From: Candidatus Omnitrophota bacterium
Lineage (GTDB): Bacteria; Omnitrophota; Gorgyraeia; Gygaellales; Profunditerraquicolaceae
Assembly (NCBI GenBank): GCA_016867175.1
Contig: VGKF01000015.1
Coordinates: 1-10,059, forward strand
Direction: 5' to 3'
Length of the DNA stretch: 10,059 bases
Positions 1-7,425 of this stretch are shown here, piece after piece. Within the stretch, counting starts at the first letter, position 1. The number at the start of each line of letters is the position of its first letter. Position numbers and translations under genes: made by a program. The notes beneath the pieces were generated by a model, which made no database searches, was not told the origin of the DNA, and saw nothing but the letters and a program-made list of their open reading frames with translations.

Positions 1-353
1 AGCAGGAGTATAGTATATATCGGTAAAAGATACGGCGCTACCTTTACAAGAGGAGTGAAAAAACGAAAGATCGCTTCCAATATCTTCTGGCCTCTGACGT
101 AGATTATTGCCGGCTCATAAACAAAGAGGTAGATAATAAGGAAGCTAATAACCCCGCTAAAAAAATAAGTAGCGAGAGCCTTATCCAATGCCAGGCCTTC
201 ATTAAGAAATGCCCTGGTCGCTGAATAAACAAAGGGCAACAAACATACCCCTAAGGCCAGCTTGATAATGCCAAAGGAACAATTATACAGGCCGCTGAGT
301 TTTGACTTTATAGCGCCTGTTGATCCCGCTTTAGGGAATTCTTTCTCTTCCAT
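1..353 (-). CDS. Partial integral membrane protein, function unknown (C-terminus off left edge)
   Basis: An ATG at 353-351 opens a frame that runs without a stop for 117 codons to the window edge. The start is supported by AAAGGA at 358-363 on the minus strand, four bases upstream of the ATG. It lies 18 bases downstream of the serS stop, so it is probably co-transcribed. The fragment has a charged, Lys-rich N-terminus of about 20 residues, then hydrophobic segments near residues 27-46, 62-82 and 100-117, consistent with an inner-membrane protein. I do not recognise the family with confidence. The stretch around residues 80-115 (YEPAIIYVRGQ, later APYLLPIY) loosely recalls bacterial membrane zinc proteases with a HELTH motif, but no such motif is present at the matching place. 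That resemblance is from memory and weak. The coding call is firm; the function is not. Confidence 0.7.
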   Translation of the reverse strand, partial: MEEKEFPKAGSTGAIKSKLSGLYNCSFGIIKLALGVCLLPFVYSATRAFLNEGLALDKALATYFFSGVISFLIIYLFVYEPAIIYVRGQKILEAIFRFFTPLVKVAPYLLPIYTILL

Positions 354-371
354 CAGATCCTTTCGCTACGC

Positions 372-1649
372 TCAAGGATTGACGGTAATCGTACGTAAAC
401 CGTCAAAATAAGGCCTCAATGCTTCGGGTATCAAAACTGTCCCGTCCTTCTGTTGGTAATTCTCGAGTATCGCGATGACCGTGCGCGCCAGGGCTACGCC
501 TGAGCCGTTTAAGGTATGTAGAAAATCAAGTTTTTTAGTATCCTCTTTTTTAAATTTTATATTAGCGCGCCTAGCCTGAAAGCTTTCAAAGTTACTGCAG
601 CTTGAAACCTCAAGCCACTTATCTATGCCGCAAGCATAGGCCTCCAGGTCATAACATTTGCTGGCAGCAAAACTTAAATCCTGCGTAGACAGCATTACTA
701 CCCTGTATGGTATGCCTAAAGCCTGCAATACATCCTCTGCGTCATGAACAAGCTTTTCAAGCTCATCATAAGAGTTCTCCGGTTTGACAAACTTCACCAT
801 CTCTACCTTGTCAAACTGATGCACGCGGATCAAACCCTTAGTATCCTTGCCGTAAGAGCCGGCCTCCCTGCGGAAACAGGCAGTGTAAGCGGTATAATAA
901 ATCGGTAGCTTACCCTCCTCTAATACTTCATCGCGGAAGATATTAGTTACCGGCACTTCTGCCGTAGGTATAAGAAAGAGGTCATCGTCTTTTAGCCTGT
1001 ACATATCCTCTTCCAGCTTAGGAAGCTGGCCTGTGCCGGTCATAGAGGCGCGGTTAACCAAAAACGGCGGGAATATTTCGGTGTAACCATGCTTTTTTGT
1101 ATGCAAGTCCAGCATGAAATTAATCAAGGCGCGCTCTAATTTTGCCCCCCATCCTTTATAAAGGATGAAGTTTGAGCCGGTGATCTTGGTAGCCCGGGGA
1201 AAATCTATGATATCCAGGTGCTGGCTTAATTCAATGTGGGTTACGGGTTTAAAGTCAAGCTTAGGTGGCTCACCCCAGCTGCGCACCACTTTATTATTTG
1301 AGGCCTCCCCTATAGGAACCGAAAGATGAGGGATATTAGGAATAGTCAAAATCTTCTGCTCCAGTTCTTTCTCTATAAGGCTAAGTTTATCTTCCAACTC
1401 ACCGGTTTTCTCTGAGATCGCTTTCATGGAGAAAATTTTTTCTTTTGCATCCTTCTTGGCCTTAAGCAAAGCGCCGATCTGGTCATTTGCCTTATTCTGC
1501 TCTGAGCGCAGGCCCTCAACCTCAGAAAGATAATTACGCCGCTCTTGATCCAGACGCATAATATTATCTAAGTCAAGCTTTAGATTACGGTCCTTGAGCG
1601 CCTTTTTTACTAAATCCTGATTTTCGCGGATAAACCTTAAATCAAGCAT
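372..1649 (-). CDS. serS: Seryl-tRNA synthetase
   Basis: Class II aminoacyl-tRNA synthetase that charges tRNA-Ser (and tRNA-Sec where present) with serine in the cytoplasm. The 425-residue length is normal for bacterial SerRS. Residues 1 to about 105 are the charged N-terminal domain with the long antiparallel coiled coil (about 30-100) that grips the tRNA-Ser variable arm. The catalytic domain follows: TAEV at 229-232 in the serine-binding region, motif 2 at about 256-285 (ACFRREAGSYGKDT, then HQFDKVEM), the SSCSNFESFQARR segment at 349-361, and motif 3 from NGSGVALART (381-390) to the C-terminal PEALRPY. All key motifs look intact. AGGAG at 1654-1658 lies four bases upstream of the ATG. The start overlaps the end of the DUF1189-like gene by 8 bases, which suggests translational coupling. 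Confidence 0.98.
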   Translation of the reverse strand: MLDLRFIRENQDLVKKALKDRNLKLDLDNIMRLDQERRNYLSEVEGLRSEQNKANDQIGALLKAKKDAKEKIFSMKAISEKTGELEDKLSLIEKELEQKILTIPNIPHLSVPIGEASNNKVVRSWGEPPKLDFKPVTHIELSQHLDIIDFPRATKITGSNFILYKGWGAKLERALINFMLDLHTKKHGYTEIFPPFLVNRASMTGTGQLPKLEEDMYRLKDDDLFLIPTAEVPVTNIFRDEVLEEGKLPIYYTAYTACFRREAGSYGKDTKGLIRVHQFDKVEMVKFVKPENSYDELEKLVHDAEDVLQALGIPYRVVMLSTQDLSFAASKCYDLEAYACGIDKWLEVSSCSNFESFQARRANIKFKKEDTKKLDFLHTLNGSGVALARTVIAILENYQQKDGTVLIPEALRPYFDGLRTITVNP

Positions 1650-2529
1650 TGGGCTCCTGGGTTTGCGGGTTATCCCTGACGCTCTTTATCCCCAAAACCA
1701 GATAAATACCAAAAAGCAAAAGATGAAGCAGCCAGGGAAGGGGAATCTTGGTGCCTATCAGCATGATTACGAGCGATACTGCTGTTGCGGGAGTGAGCGC
1801 ATAGAAACAGATATTCAACAATTTAGCGTAAGTCAAACCGGCTTTAAATATCTTATTGACGATCAGTGCGAAGACGGCAAAGGCCAAGGCAAAAATGATC
1901 TTGGCGTTCAGGTAATAAATGAAGAGCCATATTAACAGGCCGGAAAAGACACCTGCATAGATAAGCTTAAACCAGGGCTTAAGCAGCCCTAAACTCAAGG
2001 AAAAACTTTTCTTTCCGCTTGCTACTTCGGCAATGATGCCTTTGGCGGTATCCCCCTGGCGGATAAGGAATGACTGCACTTTAGATAAGTCGTATTCTTT
2101 AAGTTCGGACTCAACATCTGATTTCCTAGTCTTGACTATTACTTTGTTTTTGGTAACCAGAATGCCGTTTTTATATTCTTCCAAAGACTTGACCTTGGCC
2201 GTGGTATCCAGGATAAACACGAAATCACCCCGCTTATACGTAAACGGCTGTTGGGTTTGCGAAGAAACCAGGCCGTTCTCTATCTTAACTTCGCTTAGGC
2301 CTTTAGGCCATATCTCGTTGATATTAGCAGATACCCAGACTTTAGCCTGCGTAACAAAGCCTTTGAATTTAAAGGTGTATTTTGCAGAAAGCAGCAGCGA
2401 AAGCACAAAGCTTAACAATAAAAGATATACAAAGCTGCGTCCGAACGATTGGTTTACGATGCGCGGATATAAACTTAGATCAAAACTCCTGATTAAACTT
2501 AGCCAATGGCCTGTTTTTTCGTCGGACAT
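1642..2529 (-). CDS. DUF1189-like multi-pass membrane protein
   Basis: A 295-residue protein with a short cytoplasmic N-terminus (including a SLYPRIVNQSF-type segment), one membrane helix at about 33-49, a soluble domain of about 135 residues (50-185), and four further helices near 187-206, 210-226, 238-258 and 264-281. This layout, together with the FYALTPATAVSLV segment at about 242-254, fits the DUF1189 family of bacterial membrane proteins, which has no established biochemical role that I can state. The soluble domain is rich in beta-type sequence and probably faces outside the cytoplasm (inference). The ATG at 2529 has AGGAG about 8 bases upstream. Its 5' flank carries a duplicated copy of the rtcB tail. 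Its stop overlaps the serS start. Position between rtcB and serS gives no clear functional hint. Confidence 0.8.
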   Translation of the reverse strand: MSDEKTGHWLSLIRSFDLSLYPRIVNQSFGRSFVYLLLLSFVLSLLLSAKYTFKFKGFVTQAKVWVSANINEIWPKGLSEVKIENGLVSSQTQQPFTYKRGDFVFILDTTAKVKSLEEYKNGILVTKNKVIVKTRKSDVESELKEYDLSKVQSFLIRQGDTAKGIIAEVASGKKSFSLSLGLLKPWFKLIYAGVFSGLLIWLFIYYLNAKIIFALAFAVFALIVNKIFKAGLTYAKLLNICFYALTPATAVSLVIMLIGTKIPLPWLLHLLLFGIYLVLGIKSVRDNPQTQEPNA

Positions 2530-2537
2530 TCTTCTCT

Positions 2538-2620
2538 CCTGCTAACCTTTAATTACCCCTAACGGTCGTCCCGCGCTCCGCTGGGACTCCCTGCTAACCT
2601 TTAATTACTCCTAACGGTCG
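2538..2620. repeat. 31-bp direct repeat duplicating the rtcB tail
   Basis: Two copies, 2538-2568 and 2590-2620, agree at 30 of 31 positions (C at 2557 versus T at 2609) and are separated by 21 bases. The right copy is the genuine 3' end of rtcB on the minus strand, encoding RPLGVIKG plus the TAG stop and the following GCAGG. The left copy lies between rtcB and the DUF1189-like gene and would encode the same peptide, because the single difference is GGA versus GGG, both Gly. The left copy ends at the ribosome-binding bases of the downstream gene. The simplest reading is a local duplication that pushed the DUF1189-like gene 52 bases away from the rtcB stop. Confidence 0.9.
2568..2587. other. 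GC-rich hairpin between the two repeat copies
   Basis: GTCCC pairs with GGGAC, and inside it GCG pairs with CGC. There is one unpaired base on one side and a 3-base loop, giving an 8-bp stem that almost fills the 21-base spacer between the duplicated rtcB tails. No run of T follows on either strand, so it is not a standard intrinsic terminator. In the mRNA it could act as a processing or stability element between rtcB and the next gene, or be a remnant of whatever produced the duplication. Both roles are inference. Confidence 0.5.
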
Positions 2621-4051
2621 CATCCTGCAGACGCGCTTTGAGATCCCCGCATTATGCACTACGTCCACCACTTCATTCACATCTTTATAAACCTGCGGCG
2701 CCTCTTCTACTAATGTATCGCGGCCGGAAGCTTTTACTATTATACCCTTTGATTTCAAATCTTTCAATAAAGCATTTGCATCTATTGAGCGAGTAGCCGC
2801 AGTGCGCGATTTAAGCCTGCCTGCGCCATGGCAGGTGGAGAAGAAGGTCTCGGATGATTTTTCAGTACCTACCAAAAGATATGAATTCCTGCCCATATCT
2901 CCGGGGATGATCACCGGCTGTCCGGTCTCTTTATACATATGGGGCAGCGCAGCATGCCCGGCCGGTACAGCGCGCGTGGCGCCTTTTCTGTGCACGCAGA
3001 GTTTCTTCTCCTGGCCGCCTACATTATGTTTCTCTATCTTTGCGATATTATGCGCTACATCGTAAACAAGATACATCCCCAACTTCTCCCAGGGCTGGGA
3101 TAACACCCTCTCAAAGGCCTTGCGCGTAAGATGCATCAGGCACTGCCGGTTTGCCCAGGCATAATTAGCCGCGCATTTCATTGCTGCCAGATAAGATTCT
3201 CCTTCGGGAGATTTTACCGGAGCGCAGGCCAGCTGCCTGTCCGGCAGATTGATTTTATATTTTTCCAGGCAGCGCACCATGCTCCTTACATATTCATCGC
3301 AAATCTGATAACCCAAGCCCCGGGAGCCGGAATGTATCATTACGGTTATCTGCCCCAGCTCCAGGCCAAAGCTATCAGAGAGCCTGCTATCGTAAAGCTG
3401 ATCAATAACCTGGATCTCAAGAAAATGGTTCCCTGAGCCCAAGGTTCCTGATTGGGCCTTTCCTCTTTCGTATGCCCTATCTGATACTGCCTTGGGGTCT
3501 GCCCCCTCTATAGCCCCATATTCTTCAGTACATTCCAGGTCCTCCCGGATGCCAAATCCCTTTTCTACTGCCCATTTGGCACCCTTTACCAGAATCTCTC
3601 TCTCCTCCTTTGCGCTTACTCTTATATCTCCCTTAGAGCCAACTCCGGAAGGCACATCTGAAAATAAGGCATAGACTAAATCTTCAATCTTATCCTTTAT
3701 TTGTTCATACTGAAGCCCGGTCTTTAAGAGCCTGACCCCGCAGTTAATATCATATCCTACTCCGCCGGGAGAGATCACTCCGCCTTCCGCAATATCTGTT
3801 GCCGCAACCCCTCCGATGCAAAAACCATAACCCCAGTGTATATCAGGCATAGCTAAAGAGGCGCCTACAATCCCTGGCAGAAAAGCTACATTAGCTACCT
3901 GCTCCAACGCCTTGTCCTGGCGGATATCCTTCAATAGCTTCTCATCCGTATAAATAATACCCGGAACGCGCATCCCCGGCTTATATGAACGCGGTATGCG
4001 GAAACGGTATTCGTCGATCTTTTCTAATTTTAGCTGCGTAAGTTCAGACAT
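2594..4051 (-). CDS. rtcB: RNA ligase RtcB (3'-phosphate/5'-OH RNA ligase)
   Basis: GTP- and Mn-dependent ligase that joins RNA 2',3'-cyclic phosphate or 3'-phosphate ends to 5'-OH ends. In bacteria it acts in RNA repair; in archaea and animals it acts in tRNA splicing. Numbered from the ATG at 4051 (485 residues), the metal-binding residues are visible: D101 and C104 in YDINCGVR, H209 in GSGNHFLE, H240 in HSGSRGLG and H334 in AHNIA. H408 in STCHGAGR is the residue that carries the guanylate. The C-terminus RPLGVIKG is typical of the family. A TTG at 4054 could add one residue, but the ATG has GAGGTGG about 7 bases upstream. The start overlaps the archease stop by 8 bases, matching the known RtcB-archease partnership. 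Its tail is duplicated downstream. Confidence 0.97.
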   Translation of the reverse strand: MSELTQLKLEKIDEYRFRIPRSYKPGMRVPGIIYTDEKLLKDIRQDKALEQVANVAFLPGIVGASLAMPDIHWGYGFCIGGVAATDIAEGGVISPGGVGYDINCGVRLLKTGLQYEQIKDKIEDLVYALFSDVPSGVGSKGDIRVSAKEEREILVKGAKWAVEKGFGIREDLECTEEYGAIEGADPKAVSDRAYERGKAQSGTLGSGNHFLEIQVIDQLYDSRLSDSFGLELGQITVMIHSGSRGLGYQICDEYVRSMVRCLEKYKINLPDRQLACAPVKSPEGESYLAAMKCAANYAWANRQCLMHLTRKAFERVLSQPWEKLGMYLVYDVAHNIAKIEKHNVGGQEKKLCVHRKGATRAVPAGHAALPHMYKETGQPVIIPGDMGRNSYLLVGTEKSSETFFSTCHGAGRLKSRTAATRSIDANALLKDLKSKGIIVKASGRDTLVEEAPQVYKDVNEVVDVVHNAGISKRVCRMRPLGVIKG

Positions 4052-4484
4052 CAAAGACCACCTCTGCTGTATAGCCTGAGCCTGATTTCTTTAGCATTAG
4101 TCCGTTAAAAGTAGCTGCTTTTATCTCAGTCTTTATCTCATAGCCCCTGCTATCTTCTCCTTTGACCATAGCCTCAAGGTTGTTTTCATCTATTCTTTTG
4201 ATAGTAAAGCTATGAAAGACCAAACCTTTTACCGCCGAGAGAGAAAGTAATTCATTGAGCCAGGCCAACAATAATTCTTCTTTATTGGCTGCCTGTTGTT
4301 TAAGGCTCAGGGTTTTTTGCGCAAGTATTTTTCTTTTTTGTTTTTCCGCCAGGATATCGAACATAGCGGATGCAGCATCTTTGAATACGCCTTTTAGATT
4401 TTTAGATTTAACCCTGATGCCGATATCTGCGGTATGCTCTAATAATTTGTATGGCTTTTGAGAATGGTCCTTAGGGAAGGACAT
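4044..4484 (-). CDS. Archease (RtcB activator protein)
   Basis: Small acidic-site protein that promotes RtcB guanylylation and multiple turnover; the two genes are commonly neighbours. The 146-residue length is usual. Family signatures are LLEHTADIGI near the N-terminus (residues 14-23, with H17 and D20), the KEELLLAWLNELL helix (68-80), and the C-terminal KAATFNGLMLKK followed by YTAEVVFDV (122-146), ending in the conserved Asp 145. D20 and D145 correspond to acidic residues that bind metal in studied archeases. The ATG at 4484 lacks a clear Shine-Dalgarno sequence. It lies 15 bases after the stop of the PilP/GspC-like gene, so translation may depend on coupling. The 3' end overlaps the rtcB start, which suggests production of both partners together. 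Confidence 0.95.
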   Translation of the reverse strand: MSFPKDHSQKPYKLLEHTADIGIRVKSKNLKGVFKDAASAMFDILAEKQKRKILAQKTLSLKQQAANKEELLLAWLNELLSLSAVKGLVFHSFTIKRIDENNLEAMVKGEDSRGYEIKTEIKAATFNGLMLKKSGSGYTAEVVFDV

Positions 4485-4499
4485 AGTGATTTACTATGT

Positions 4500-4943
4500 T
4501 TATAGCCTTAATTCAAAATCACCGCTAGCGTTATTTAAAATAACCCGGTCCTCTTGTATGTCGACGACTTTATTGCCTGCAATCTTACTGCCTACGCGTA
4601 CTACCTCATCGTTTATCATCGCCAAGGGATTGGTTTTATCCCAGAGGATGCCGTTTAAAGACAGCACGGAGGAAGTCTTGCTGGGGGCCAATAGACTTCC
4701 TGAAAAAGGGTCTATACGTAACCCCAGGCTATCGCTTTCTTCTTCTAATCGCTTAAAGAGATTGCCGCTCGAAACAGCTACCTGTTGAGTTAATCCCTCC
4801 TTAAAAGAATCAGCTGTTTGCCGGGCTATGGCCGGAGCGCTACTCTTCTGCCTGACTTTTTTTAGCGTATTCATAATAGTAAATAACAATACCACCGCCA
4901 ATACGCAAGTAATACCTAGTTCGACCTTCGCTTTTGTCTTCAT
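4500..4943 (-). CDS. PilP/GspC-like periplasmic protein of the pilus or secretion platform
   Basis: A 147-residue bitopic protein: a short cytoplasmic N-terminus (MKTKAKVE), one membrane helix at about 9-25, a polar linker with low-complexity Ser/Gln stretches (about 30-90), and a compact C-terminal domain at 93-147 (LSLNGILWDKTNPLAMINDEV, VRVGSKI, VVDIQEDRVIL, FELRL). This beta pattern matches the homology-region domain shared by GspC and PilP, which links the inner-membrane platform to the outer-membrane secretin. The order directly after PilM/N and PilO supports the assignment. Its ATG overlaps the PilO-like stop in a TAATG arrangement, so translation is probably coupled; a GGAG lies too far upstream to be convincing. 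The family call rests on pattern and context, not on a strongly conserved motif. Confidence 0.75.
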   Translation of the reverse strand: MKTKAKVELGITCVLAVVLLFTIMNTLKKVRQKSSAPAIARQTADSFKEGLTQQVAVSSGNLFKRLEEESDSLGLRIDPFSGSLLAPSKTSSVLSLNGILWDKTNPLAMINDEVVRVGSKIAGNKVVDIQEDRVILNNASGDFELRL

Positions 4944-5521
4944 TAATTAAATAAGTAGAGCTCCGTATCAAAAGAGGCATTCAACTTCAACGCGCCGGAT
5001 TGATCTTTTGCTATCCTTAACCTTTCTATGCCCACCAGCATCGGATAAGAATCGCGCAAATAGCGTAAATACCTTACCAGGTCTTTATAAGAGCACCTCA
5101 TATCTAAAGAAATCAGCATCCTCTGGCAGGGCTTGCCTCTAATTGTTATTGCCTGGTTATTTTCATCTAGAAAAACTGCCTTAGGCTGCGGCTTTATAGA
5201 TATAAGTTCGACATTCAATTTCCGCGCCATCTCAGAGAGCAGGCGTACGCTATCCTCTTCTCCCGAAGAAAACTTACTATCCAGCTGCTGAAATCTCTTA
5301 TTTAATAATTGTATGCCTTCATCCATGCTCCTGGCGCTGCCAAGCATAGCCTCTATCTGCTGGATCTGTCTTTCTGCGTCCTCAAGTTCTGAGGTCATTG
5401 TCTTTACGGTCTTTCTGCTGGGTAGATACGCAAAGAGTAAGAATAACAAAAAGGCCGCCAGGGCAACTACTACTTCAAGGATTATCTTTTTTTGGGCTGG
5501 GCTAATTTTATCTAAACGCAT
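4943..5521 (-). CDS. pilO: PilO-like (GspM-like) inner-membrane platform protein
   Basis: A 192-residue protein when started at the ATG at 5521. It has a short basic cytoplasmic segment, one membrane helix at about 13-32, a coiled coil at about 36-84 (rich in Glu, Gln, Lys and Met), and a C-terminal alpha/beta domain at about 90-192. That is the PilO/GspM layout, in which the coiled coil and ferredoxin-like domain pair with PilN in the periplasm. A TTG at 5554 would add 11 residues inside the end of the PilM-PilN gene. I prefer the ATG because it sits four bases after that stop and puts the basic residues next to the helix, although its Shine-Dalgarno (AAGAA) is weak. A strong GGAGGGGAG lies just before the TTG, so the longer form is not excluded. 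The overlap with the next gene is TAATG. Confidence 0.85.
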   Translation of the reverse strand: MRLDKISPAQKKIILEVVVALAAFLLFLLFAYLPSRKTVKTMTSELEDAERQIQQIEAMLGSARSMDEGIQLLNKRFQQLDSKFSSGEEDSVRLLSEMARKLNVELISIKPQPKAVFLDENNQAITIRGKPCQRMLISLDMRCSYKDLVRYLRYLRDSYPMLVGIERLRIAKDQSGALKLNASFDTELYLFN

Positions 5522-5525
5522 ATTC

Positions 5526-7136
5526 TTACTGTGTAAGTACGCATTGCATCTCAAACTCCCCTCCGGAAGCCGTATTCTGGTAGGCTACCAGGGTTACCTC
5601 CTTAAAAAACAGGCCTGCCTTCATTCTCTTAATAAAATCTGCCAGCATCTTCTCGGCGCTATCTTTATTTGTTGAAACCAGCCCCTTTAATGCTAAGGCA
5701 TTATTACCCTGGTCCAGGCTTAGCTCATTTAAGATTATATTTTCATCGATTGTAGCGCTAATAAAGACCAGGATACCATCAACGGGGACTTTATCCTTTT
5801 GTATCCTGCTGATCAGGCCTTCCCGAAGATCTATCTTCTGCTTTAATTCCCTGATCTCCCCTATAGCCTGCAGGTGGATCCGCGCAGCAGAAAGCCTCTT
5901 TCTATAATCCCCTATTTGAAAGGCCAGAAGAGCGAATAAAAGCAAAAGCACTACCCCTGCCACAATAGCAATATCCCTTAAGGCAGCCCTTTGAATAAAT
6001 TCTATCTTTTGGCTTTTAACCTCATGGGGTAATAAGTTTATCCGCTCTGCCCCTGCGAGTGCCATACCCAAGGCGCTGGTTAACTGCTGCTGGTTACTGT
6101 TGAGCTTAGTTTTTTCTATAGACTCTGTATTTACGCAGTCCGGAAAGGGTAACTTCGCTACCTCCAGGCCAAGCTCTTTCTGCAGATACCAGTCTATATT
6201 CTTTATATATGAACCGCCTGCGGTCAAATAAAGCATGGCCGGAGTTTCTTCTTTAAAATTAGATGAAAAATAATCAAACGAGCGTGTTAGCTCTCTTGAG
6301 AGCGACTCTAATAACGGCCGCATTAACGAGACCACCTGCATAGCCTGGATATTATCCCGCAGCATACCAGAGCTGTCTTGGGGTATGCCGAATTCATTCT
6401 TGATCTCCTGAGCCTTTTGGCGGTTAAGCTCTATTTTTCCTTTATCCGATATCAGGGTACCTACAAGCGACTGGGCGAGTTTATCAGGGGAAAAATTTAA
6501 CTTTCTTATAAAGGTTAGCTTATTATTACTATAAACGCCTAAGGTTGCCTCTCTATATCCTATATCCAGGACCGCTACTGTCTTTAAGGCATTATTGAGG
6601 CGGCTAAGAATATGCGCATAGTTAGAAGGGCTTACTGAGATCCCAACCGGAGTAAGGCCGCAAGCGCTTACTATCGAGACATAACTATCTATAATCTCTC
6701 TGGGGACGATAATGCAGATTATGTCGTTTTTACGCGTGTCATCTGCTTGGGTATGCTCCTTAACCAGCTGCCAGTCAAAAAGTGAACTTTCTAATTTTAA
6801 GGAGGCATCTGCCTTAAGCTGCCACTCTAAGGCCTGCGCAATCTCATCTTTAGGGACTGCCGGCAAAGATATATGTTTTATATTTACTGAATCAGTATCG
6901 GATATAGAGATATAGGCTTCTTTTTCGGGAATAGAATTATCTTTAATAAAATTAGTTATAAAATCTGGGGTCTCTGCTTTATCTTCTTTATTAGTTGACA
7001 ATTCCTTTACTTCGTACTTAAGAAGCAGAAAGTTATCTTGCGCCTGCTCTATATACAGGAGTTTTATAAACGCCTGTCCAAAATCAAGCGAGATAAATCT
7101 TTTAGTTTTTTTCTTAAAGATACCGAATAAATTCAT
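5526..7136 (-). CDS. pilM/pilN: PilM-PilN fusion, GspL-like pilus assembly platform protein
   Basis: One 536-residue chain holds two proteins that are usually separate. Residues 1 to about 363 are a PilM-type actin-like ATPase fold: phosphate-1 loop ISLDFGQAFIKLL at 15-27, phosphate-2 loop VAVLDIGYREATLGV at 187-201, and adenosine-type motif LYLTAGGSYIKNID at 302-315. INLLPHE at 366-372 is the conserved N-terminal PilN peptide that binds PilM in canonical systems. It is followed by a membrane helix at about 387-407, a coiled-coil stretch (410-445), and a periplasmic ferredoxin-like domain to the end. The layout equals that of GspL in type II secretion. The protein should form the cytoplasm-to-periplasm ring with the PilO-like and PilP/GspC-like products. 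The frame is continuous, with no hint of a frameshift artefact. The ATG follows the 77-residue gene by 19 bases and has a weak Shine-Dalgarno. Confidence 0.92.
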   Translation of the reverse strand: MNLFGIFKKKTKRFISLDFGQAFIKLLYIEQAQDNFLLLKYEVKELSTNKEDKAETPDFITNFIKDNSIPEKEAYISISDTDSVNIKHISLPAVPKDEIAQALEWQLKADASLKLESSLFDWQLVKEHTQADDTRKNDIICIIVPREIIDSYVSIVSACGLTPVGISVSPSNYAHILSRLNNALKTVAVLDIGYREATLGVYSNNKLTFIRKLNFSPDKLAQSLVGTLISDKGKIELNRQKAQEIKNEFGIPQDSSGMLRDNIQAMQVVSLMRPLLESLSRELTRSFDYFSSNFKEETPAMLYLTAGGSYIKNIDWYLQKELGLEVAKLPFPDCVNTESIEKTKLNSNQQQLTSALGMALAGAERINLLPHEVKSQKIEFIQRAALRDIAIVAGVVLLLLFALLAFQIGDYRKRLSAARIHLQAIGEIRELKQKIDLREGLISRIQKDKVPVDGILVFISATIDENIILNELSLDQGNNALALKGLVSTNKDSAEKMLADFIKRMKAGLFFKEVTLVAYQNTASGGEFEMQCVLTQ

Positions 7137-7155
7137 AACTATTGTTTAGGGCCTG

Positions 7156-7389
7156 TTAACTGTATTTCTTAAACAAAAAATAAGCCACGAAAAAGGCAAG
7201 TAGAGAACTTAATATTAACGATATGCCTACGCCAATTCTTAGTTTATAGACCTGCTCGTCTATTGAAAAGACAAACTTGCTCATGCACGATTTTACCTTA
7301 TCGTTTAAATCTTTAAGGGCTTTAGGGAAGAATAGGAATAATAAACCAAAGGCAAACGCTACTGACCCTGCGAAAAGTAGAAAAAGCAT
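7156..7389 (-). CDS. Small protein with two membrane helices, function unknown
   Basis: A 77-residue protein with a very hydrophobic first helix (about 2-21), a polar loop rich in Lys and Asp (FPKALKDLNDKV, then SIDEQVYKLRIGVG), a second helix (about 53-73) and a basic tail (FKKYS). The ATG is backed by a full AGGAGG, five bases upstream, the strongest ribosome-binding site in the cluster. That argues it is a real and well-translated gene. It lies between a prepilin gene and the PilM-PilN fusion, so a role as an accessory membrane subunit of the pilus or secretion platform is plausible, but that is inference from position only. I do not recognise a named family. Confidence 0.8.
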   Translation of the reverse strand: MLFLLFAGSVAFAFGLLFLFFPKALKDLNDKVKSCMSKFVFSIDEQVYKLRIGVGISLILSSLLAFFVAYFLFKKYS

Positions 7390-7425
7390 GCCTGCCTCCT
7401 GCCTAAAATCGGCTAATATATTATA

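Noticed and set aside
354..371. GCTACGCTC-type short motif near the serS stop as a hairpin or dispersed repeat
   Set aside because: The arms do not pair on the same strand, and its only similarity to the rtcB spacer is a few bases. It contains the next gene's ribosome-binding site and needs no other explanation.
2033..2545. 170-codon plus-strand frame opposite the DUF1189-like gene
   Set aside because: It is antisense to a membrane protein with a clear layout and tight operon spacing. Its composition is typical of a complementary-strand shadow.
2568..2587. Hairpin as an intrinsic terminator after rtcB
   Set aside because: No T-run follows on either strand, and the downstream gene has its own ribosome-binding site in what looks like the same transcript.
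4052..4054. TTG at 4054 as the rtcB start
   Set aside because: It adds one Met-equivalent residue directly before an ATG that has a better-spaced GAGGTGG upstream.
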